This document shows positions 4,874 to 9,559 of a stretch of DNA of 9,559 nt, piece after piece (the stretch's first letter is position 1; each line of letters begins with the position of its first letter). The DNA comes from Candidatus Thorarchaeota archaeon SMTZ1-83 (GTDB lineage Archaea > Asgardarchaeota > Thorarchaeia > Thorarchaeales > Thorarchaeaceae), in the NCBI GenBank assembly GCA_001563325.1, contig LRSK01000099.1, positions 1 to 9,559 of the forward strand, in the 5' to 3' direction. The translations under genes and the position numbers were made by a program. The notes below the pieces were generated by a model. The model saw nothing but the letters and a program-made list of their open reading frames with translations. It did not search any database and was not told where the DNA came from.

Positions 4874-7813
4874 GTGAACTTCCGCAAGGTTGCTGCTGTC
4901 ACGCTCGCCCTGCTCACACTGGCGCAGGTATGTTTCATTCTCACAAGTCCAAGTATCGAATCAGAATCTCGAGTTCCCCTAGAAACTGATGAGAAGCCGC
5001 CTCACACACTGTCGGCCTCGCAGCTCGAGCTTGCCCCGCCGTCTATACTTGTCTACACAGAGTTCGTCGACGACCGTGCAGGTGAGGAATACGAGAATAC
5101 CATGATGGCAATCAACAATACCTTTGGCACCGACTACCAGCATACAAACCTCACAGACTACACAAACCTCGACGTACAGCTGCCTGGCAAGGACATCCTC
5201 CTCATTCCAGAGCAGGAGAATGCAAACAAGACCATAATGAAGACTGTCGGGACTATATGGGCTTCCACACTCACAACCTTTGTGAACGACGGAGGGGTAG
5301 TTGTACTACTTGATTTTGGAAACGAAACTGCTCCCGGACTTGGTCTACACATCTACAACGAGTCCAGCCTCATGCAGTTCGGGCCAGTGCTGGGCCAGTA
5401 CCCCAGTGCAGCACTCATGGAGATGAATCGTCTTACGTTCGGTGATGCATTGGGTAGACAGGTCAAGTACAGATGGGTCCCCAGAAACCACACCTTTGCA
5501 GTTGCAACGACAGATGGGGTCAATGCAATTGCCGACTATGTTACAGACAGCCCGGTATGTGTCCACAAGACAATGGGTCGGGGACATGTTGTCTTCCTCG
5601 GCTTTGACCTTTCAGACCCTGGTCCTTACTACGAGCAGATAGTGGGAAACGCCATCCGGCTACCCAATCATGTAGTCTTTGATGCATCACAACAGACAGA
5701 ATACACTTGGACAAACGAACCTCAAGATCAGTATTATGATGACGAACACCCCGCAATCGCATTCGTGGAGGATCTACTGGAGGCTGGGTTTGCAGTTTCT
5801 CGGATGGACACATTTGATGCGGACTTTCTCAATGCCAGTGATGTCGTCATCTGCCCTCTTCCGCACGAAACTTTGGATGAATATGACGTTGGAGAGATAG
5901 CTATACTCGATGCGTATGTCGCAGACGGAGGTTCAATCTTCATACAGTCTGACTGGACCACTTATGGAGATGATATCAGAGCTCTCGCGAACAACTTTGG
6001 GTATGACTGGAGTCGTGATATTCTCTGGGACACTGATGATGCTATGAATTGGTATTACGAGAGCCACATAGCTTATTCAGGCGACAATATTCTCTCTCAT
6101 CCAATAACATTCAATGTATCACGAGTGGAGTTCTATGCCAGTGATGGTTTCACAACACTCCCAACAAACGCAGAGCGCATAATAATGACAGACTGGGATG
6201 GGACAAGCTGCTGGGGAGAAGGTGGCTGGTGGGATAACTGGCTGGGGGCAGATGGCATCACACTGATGGCAGTTTCAACATATGGCGCTGGCAAGGTATC
6301 AGTGGTTCTAGATGGTAACTTCATGGACTGCACCGCTTGGCCTCTTGATGAGGACCATGACAATGATGGTGTCATTGACTACTTTGACAGCGACAACGAT
6401 GTCCTGCTCGTTAACACCATTCATTGGTTGGCAGATGTTGCCCCTCCGAATGATGCTCCACTACTGTCGAGTCTGACCCACGCTCCCTTGAGTCCAATCC
6501 ATGGAGACCCAATGACTGTCAATGTCACAGCGACTGATTCTGACGGACTGGACAGCATCACCTGCTACTACCGCGATAATCTCGGCACCTGGCAGAACGT
6601 GTCAATGAATCCAATGGGTGGTGACCTCTACTCCGCGGCTATTGGGAATTTCAACTCCAGTGAAGAGAAGGACTACTATGTTCGCGCATTCGATAGTTCC
6701 GGAGACGAGATGGAATCCGTATCTTCAGTCGTGCACTTGAACGGGATCAACTACTTCCCATCAACACCTGGCCTACAGGATCCTGGAACAACAGATGATG
6801 ATGGAGTGTTCCTACTCAACTGGACTGCATCCACTGACCCTGATGGATACATTGGTCACTATGAGATTGAGATGGCTGACTCTAGCTGGTTCACAACAAT
6901 ACTGGACGAATGGAACTCTTCGATAGATGAGAAGCTCATCACAGTATACGACAATGACACCTACTGGTTCAGAGTCCGTTCAGTGGATGACAATGGAACT
7001 AAGGGCTTTTGGTGCTTCCCACAGTCAATCAATGTTGTAATCGTCGAGGACTGGACAGGACCAGCAATCTCGGCACCTACTCTATCACCACCTACCCCTG
7101 TCCATGGCGACGCAGTCACAGTGAGTGCGGACATCAGCGACCCAAGAGGGGTCAAGAATGCTACATGCTACTACAGGGTCAACTCAGGCATGTGGCAATC
7201 TGTAGGAATGGCCCTGGGAGTCGGAAACGAGGACAGTTTTGACGTTGGGTCCTTTCTAGTGGATGACTTCATCGAGTACTATGTTGAGGCGTTCGACAAC
7301 TCAACAAACTTCAATGTGGCAACCACGAGCGTCCTGTCATTCCCCATACTCAACCAGCCTCCCTCCAAACCCATACTCATCGACCCAGGAACCACAATTG
7401 CGGTTTCTTACTTCACATTGAATTGGACTGCTGAGTCTGACCTAGAGGGTGCCATTTCCCACTACCAGCTCCAGATGAGTGCAAGCGAGGATTTCTCTCT
7501 GATTCTAGGTGAATGGAATGTGACCGGAACCGACCGCGACTTCGCCGGACTCTCCAATGGTGTCTACTACTTCCGTGTTAGGACTGTTGATGACCATGAC
7601 GCTGTGAGTGCGTGGAGCAACACCGAGTCTATCGAGATAAACAGTGGAGTGCCCACGGCCACCACGACTCCAACAACCACGACCACCCTTCCGTTTGATC
7701 CAGATATCTTGAATATGGTTCTTCTAATATTCTCTGCTGGATTTGTCGTAATTCTCGTGTTGATAGCTGTGAACTACCTCAGACAAAGGTCCCAGAAGAA
7801 GTACCAATTCTGA
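4874..7813 (+). CDS. Large cell-surface protein with two amidotransferase-like domains and tandem Ig/FN3 modules
   Basis: This membrane-anchored extracellular protein has about 979 residues from GTG 4874; numbers here count from TTG 4826. In order it has a signal peptide (about 17-40); two alpha/beta domains (about 73-280 and 283-536) resembling class-I glutamine amidotransferase-like or DUF4350-type folds, each with a hydrophobic strand and a FVNDGGVVVLLDFG or YVADGGSIFIQSDW step but no clear Cys-His catalytic pair; an Asp-rich calcium-loop-like segment (508-525, DEDHDNDG...DSDND); two 201-residue repeats (540-740 and 741-941), each an Ig-like half (PxHGDxxTV...TCYYR) followed by an FN3-like half (DPGTT...LNWTA...YWFRVRSVDD or equivalent); a Thr-rich stalk (about 942-957); a membrane helix (about 962-986); and the tail RQRSQKK. 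About nineteen N-x-S/T sequons point to glycosylation. It probably binds ligands, polysaccharide or other surface partners. No enzymatic activity can be assigned. Confidence 0.88.
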   Translation: MNFRKVAAVTLALLTLAQVCFILTSPSIESESRVPLETDEKPPHTLSASQLELAPPSILVYTEFVDDRAGEEYENTMMAINNTFGTDYQHTNLTDYTNLDVQLPGKDILLIPEQENANKTIMKTVGTIWASTLTTFVNDGGVVVLLDFGNETAPGLGLHIYNESSLMQFGPVLGQYPSAALMEMNRLTFGDALGRQVKYRWVPRNHTFAVATTDGVNAIADYVTDSPVCVHKTMGRGHVVFLGFDLSDPGPYYEQIVGNAIRLPNHVVFDASQQTEYTWTNEPQDQYYDDEHPAIAFVEDLLEAGFAVSRMDTFDADFLNASDVVICPLPHETLDEYDVGEIAILDAYVADGGSIFIQSDWTTYGDDIRALANNFGYDWSRDILWDTDDAMNWYYESHIAYSGDNILSHPITFNVSRVEFYASDGFTTLPTNAERIIMTDWDGTSCWGEGGWWDNWLGADGITLMAVSTYGAGKVSVVLDGNFMDCTAWPLDEDHDNDGVIDYFDSDNDVLLVNTIHWLADVAPPNDAPLLSSLTHAPLSPIHGDPMTVNVTATDSDGLDSITCYYRDNLGTWQNVSMNPMGGDLYSAAIGNFNSSEEKDYYVRAFDSSGDEMESVSSVVHLNGINYFPSTPGLQDPGTTDDDGVFLLNWTASTDPDGYIGHYEIEMADSSWFTTILDEWNSSIDEKLITVYDNDTYWFRVRSVDDNGTKGFWCFPQSINVVIVEDWTGPAISAPTLSPPTPVHGDAVTVSADISDPRGVKNATCYYRVNSGMWQSVGMALGVGNEDSFDVGSFLVDDFIEYYVEAFDNSTNFNVATTSVLSFPILNQPPSKPILIDPGTTIAVSYFTLNWTAESDLEGAISHYQLQMSASEDFSLILGEWNVTGTDRDFAGLSNGVYYFRVRTVDDHDAVSAWSNTESIEINSGVPTATTTPTTTTTLPFDPDILNMVLLIFSAGFVVILVLIAVNYLRQRSQKKYQF
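6443..7648 (+). repeat. Tandem duplication of a 603-base (201-residue) Ig-FN3 module
   Basis: The two copies cover 6443-7045 and 7046-7648. Anchor points are exactly in register: the CCATGG of P-x-H-G-D at 6499 and 7102, and the GA(T/C)CC of DPGTT at 6779 and 7382, both 603 bases apart. Shared residues include TCYYR, W-Q-x-V-x-M, YYV.AFD, LNWTA, HY, EWN, FRVR and VDD. The DNA has diverged well beyond the protein, so the duplication is old or the copies are under separate selection. The periodicity is seen directly. Confidence 0.85.
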
Positions 7814-7912
7814 ACCTTTGTTTCCTGCGTGCTCAGTACTGGGTTGGACAAGAATATGGGGTGCATCTACTGAACCCGTCCGACGAGTGAAATAGGCAAA
7901 GTTTCGGCAGCA

Positions 7913-8722
7913 TTACACCCTTTCAAAGTCCTTCAGAACACGAACTGCGTCGACTGTTGCCCAAACAGAATAGTCGTCGCCATCTTCTGACTCCCAGCTC
8001 CCATTGGACAGCTGTTTCTCTTCCAGTACTTCGAGTGAACGACTCACAAGTTGGTGTTCTGCCTGGAGCCCTGAGTCTCGAAGTGCCCGCAAGAGCCAGG
8101 CAATAACAGAACCATCCCAAGCCTCAGGAGTGAAGCTGTTCTCGATTGCCTCTAGAGTGTCTGCAAACAGCTGTGAGTCTACTCCCGGATGATAGCCAAA
8201 GATGACAAGGGCGTCCCAAGTTGCTCGTAGATAGCCACTCAGAAGTCCTGAGGGCTCTATGTTCTGTTCAAGAAATCGTGCAGGACAACCCTTTGCTCCG
8301 GGTGGCTCTGCACGACCAAAGCGAACAAACCAGTGTGCACAACAGGCTGTGAGCCAGACTCGAGTGTTAGTCTCCCCGGGAGTCATGAAGGGAGGTGCTC
8401 CGAGATTCTTTACCGCCTCGAGTTCATCCCATCCACCATCCTCCTGTTGACGTTCTAGGAGGAACTCGAATGTCTTGTCGATGATCACCCCCTTCTTCAC
8501 TGACAGATCATCCATCCAGCCCAGAATGTTGAGTGTCGAGGTGATGCTACTGACGTCTTCATCCCAGAACGCGAAACCCCCATCTGACTTTCTCATAATC
8601 TCGATTTTGCTGAGAACTGACCTAGCAGGGCGTTTCTGTTTCAGAATGGATTCCAAGCGTGCCTGCTGAACCGTGTTTCCTCCTTTCGTGACAAACGATT
8701 GCGCAGCCTGAACGTCGAACAT
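7913..8722 (-). CDS. Short prenyltransferase/squalene-cyclase-repeat (alpha/alpha toroid) protein
   Basis: This cytoplasmic protein of about 269 residues is built from the repeats found in squalene-hopene cyclases and protein prenyltransferases (prenyltransferase/squalene oxidase repeat clan). Counting from TTG 8728, QW-type turns appear at 46-56 (RKSDGGFAFWD), 94-101 (QQEDGGWD) and 239-245 (QLSNGSW), each followed by a helix carrying small and hydrophobic residues (SSITSTLNIL, TRVWLTACCAH, YSVWATVDAVRVL). With roughly four to five repeats it is less than half the length of a full cyclase. It lacks a credible catalytic DxDD in the right place, so it is more likely a binding or lyase-like toroid than a triterpene cyclase. 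I use ATG 8722 rather than TTG 8728. It is divergent from the membrane-protein gene, with an inverted repeat between them. Function is unknown; a link to isoprenoid or lipid handling is a guess based on family only. Confidence 0.75.
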   Translation of the reverse strand: MFDVQAAQSFVTKGGNTVQQARLESILKQKRPARSVLSKIEIMRKSDGGFAFWDEDVSSITSTLNILGWMDDLSVKKGVIIDKTFEFLLERQQEDGGWDELEAVKNLGAPPFMTPGETNTRVWLTACCAHWFVRFGRAEPPGAKGCPARFLEQNIEPSGLLSGYLRATWDALVIFGYHPGVDSQLFADTLEAIENSFTPEAWDGSVIAWLLRALRDSGLQAEHQLVSRSLEVLEEKQLSNGSWESEDGDDYSVWATVDAVRVLKDFERV

Positions 8723-8773
8723 CACCAAACCAGAAGGCTAGATTTCTAATCAGTCTATTCGTAGATGCGAGGA

Positions 8774-8778
8774 TTAAA
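8774..8778. promoter_or_regulatory. TTAAA core of a shared divergent promoter
   Basis: GATTAAAG lies midway (centre about 8776) between the divergent ATGs at 8722 and 8828. It is the only TATA-like element in the gap. Placed about 26 bases away, the transcription starts would be near 8802 on plus and 8750 on minus, giving leaders of just under 30 bases on both sides. The match to box A is modest. Confidence 0.35.
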
Positions 8779-8781
8779 GAA

Positions 8782-8799
8782 AGTTAGACGCATCTAACT
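8782..8799. promoter_or_regulatory. Inverted repeat, 7-base arms, between divergent genes
   Basis: AGTTAGA-CGCA-TCTAACT is a perfect dyad lying between the TATA-like core and the expected plus-strand start, a classic repressor position. A second, partly overlapping complementarity pairs TAGATGCG (8762-8769) with CGCATCTA (8789-8796) across the TATA core. A regulator could thus hold three related half-sites around the promoter. The matches are seen; the operator role is inferred. Confidence 0.45.
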
Positions 8800-8814
8800 C
8801 ATCATCGTTAATGC

Positions 8815-8820
8815 GGGAGG
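8815..8820 (+). promoter_or_regulatory. Strong Shine-Dalgarno of the four-helix membrane protein
   Basis: GGGAGG with a seven-base spacer precedes the ATG at 8828. It fixes this start and is one of the clearest ribosome binding sites in the window. Confidence 0.7.
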
Positions 8821-8827
8821 CCAAGTC

Positions 8828-9340
8828 ATGTCGTTAGTCTACAACATCCTGTTCCATGGAACCATCTTTGCTGTACTCCTCATACTATACCTACTACCAA
8901 TCATGATGAATCTAAGCCCCCGAATCTGGGGGTTCAGCGACTATCCTAAGGAGATCACTGATGCAGTTCCTCCTCAGACAAAGAGGGAACGGCAAATTGC
9001 TGGGCTTCTCATAATACCGTTCCTTCTGCTCAGTTTGGGCTTTCCGATTGTATCCACTCTGATTCTGGAGAGTACGTATTCAGGTACAATTCCGCTGCTC
9101 GATGCCTTTCTGAACGCCTTTGGGATCTTCATGTTTGGAAACTTCGCTGACCTAGTGATTCTTGACTGGCTTATCGTAGGGACTATCACGCCTGACTTTG
9201 TGGTGATTCCCGGAACAGAGCACATGAGAGATAAGGAGTACAAGGACTTCAGACTCTTTCATGCCAAGGGACATATCTGGGGAACTATCGGGATGGCAGT
9301 GATAAGCCTAGTAATCGCCGGCGCTGTTGTACTGTTCTAG
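8828..9340 (+). CDS. Uncharacterised four-helix membrane protein
   Basis: This 170-residue integral membrane protein has four hydrophobic segments at about residues 7-27, 56-78, 88-118 and 149-170. A polar loop between the first two contains PRIWGFSDYPKEITDAVPPQTKRERQ. A second loop (120-148) contains TPDFVVIPGTEHMRDKEY and FRLFHAKGH, with acidic residues and two histidines at the membrane border. The pattern NFADLVILDWL, then PGTEH and H-A-K-G-H, looks conserved in kind and suggests a family with a functional polar face, but I cannot name it. No signal peptide is needed because the first helix serves. The start is fixed by GGGAGG. It is divergent from the toroid-protein gene and convergent with a permease gene 45 bases downstream. 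A transporter, sensor or lipid-modifying role would be speculation. Confidence 0.85.
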   Translation: MSLVYNILFHGTIFAVLLILYLLPIMMNLSPRIWGFSDYPKEITDAVPPQTKRERQIAGLLIIPFLLLSLGFPIVSTLILESTYSGTIPLLDAFLNAFGIFMFGNFADLVILDWLIVGTITPDFVVIPGTEHMRDKEYKDFRLFHAKGHIWGTIGMAVISLVIAGAVVLF

Positions 9341-9385
9341 GACACACTAGTGATGAGAATTCGCTCTGTTTCGGTTTCTCAAGTA

Positions 9386-9559
9386 CTAGCCCTTCTCGAA
9401 GGGGACGCATAACGCCGATGGCGCTCCGATTATCCGTTTCACTTTCTGTCTACTGAGCAGAATCCCCCAGATCACCATGAATGTAATCGTTGATAGATAT
9501 GGTAGCATGTTGATGAAGGCAACAGGGATTCCGGAGAGCTGGAACGTGAACTGAATCAC
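9386..9559 (-). CDS. ABC transporter permease, BMP/nucleoside (simple-sugar) type, C-terminal end only
   Basis: Only the last 57 codons are inside the window; the gene continues past 9559 and stops at TAG 9386-9388. The fragment has a membrane helix built around MLPYLSTITFMVIWGILL, preceded by QLSGIPVAFIN and followed by a basic loop (SRQKVKR) and the ending GAPSALCVPFEKG. The order G-x-P, LPY, T, helix, basic loop, then PxAL..P(Y/F)EKG is the usual end of the inner-membrane permeases of BMP-family ABC importers (nucleoside or sugar uptake, YufQ-like). In this family the gene typically sits with a second permease, an ATPase and a BMP lipoprotein, which would lie to the right of the window. 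The short frame was identified by translating the edge directly. The substrate is inferred from the family only. Confidence 0.7.
   Translation of the reverse strand: MIQFTFQLSGIPVAFINMLPYLSTITFMVIWGILLSRQKVKRIIGAPSALCVPFEKG

Noticed and set aside
7814..7912. Possible terminators in the convergent gap after the surface protein
   Set aside because: There is no clear stem-loop with a T-run on either strand, only a few short T-rich bits.
7964..7990. DGDD near the end of the toroid protein as a squalene-hopene-cyclase DxDD catalytic motif
   Set aside because: It lies just after the last QW-like turn, not in the central domain position of the catalytic motif, so the match is probably fortuitous.
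1..9559. CRISPR array, insertion sequence, tRNA or rRNA
   Set aside because: No regularly spaced repeats, transposase motifs, terminal inverted repeats or tRNA cloverleaf-like segments were seen on reading both strands.

Overview
The window looks like a stretch of an archaeal chromosome, probably from an uncultivated lineage. The reasons are the short AT-rich TATA-like boxes upstream of several genes, the mix of strong Shine-Dalgarno starts with apparently short-leader genes, the frequent TTG/GTG starts, and the extracellular proteins built as signal peptide, sequon-rich ectodomain, Thr-rich stalk, membrane helix and basic tail. By eye the G+C content is close to one half. The style of the surface proteins recalls Asgard archaea such as Thorarchaeota, or Thermoplasmata-related groups, but that placement is inference and no rRNA or marker gene is present to settle it.

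Left block (1-1857), minus strand. An isoprenylcysteine-methyltransferase-like membrane methyltransferase (245-724) lies downstream of a methionine-R-sulfoxide reductase B (775-1179). Upstream of that is an unrecognised 180-residue protein (1233-1775), whose promoter region carries two perfect palindromes, one on each side of a TATA box. The first 244 bases hold no gene I can support.

Middle block (2088-4666). A plus-strand DUF362 protein with N- and C-terminal membrane anchors is broken by an apparent one-base frameshift near 3462. The body of the domain is at 2088-3608, and the C-terminal end plus anchor continue in another frame to 3756. Convergent with it is a luciferase-like (LLM class) flavin/F420-dependent oxidoreductase on the minus strand (3782-4666).

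Large surface protein (4874-7813, plus). This protein of about 980 residues has a signal peptide, two glutamine-amidotransferase-like domains without an obvious catalytic site, a calcium-loop-like Asp-rich segment, two copies of a 201-residue Ig-like plus FN3-like module, a Thr-rich stalk, and a C-terminal membrane helix with a basic tail.

Right block (7913-9559). A short alpha/alpha-toroid protein related to squalene-hopene cyclase/prenyltransferase repeats (minus) is divergent from an uncharacterised four-helix membrane protein (plus), with an inverted repeat between them. The window ends inside the last 57 codons of a minus-strand ABC transporter permease of the BMP/nucleoside (sugar-type) family.

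The genes do not form one obvious pathway. Themes are the cell surface (DUF362 ectoprotein and the 980-residue protein), redox and repair (MsrB, LLM oxidoreductase), and membrane or lipid chemistry (methyltransferase, toroid protein). No mobile element, CRISPR array, tRNA or rRNA was seen.
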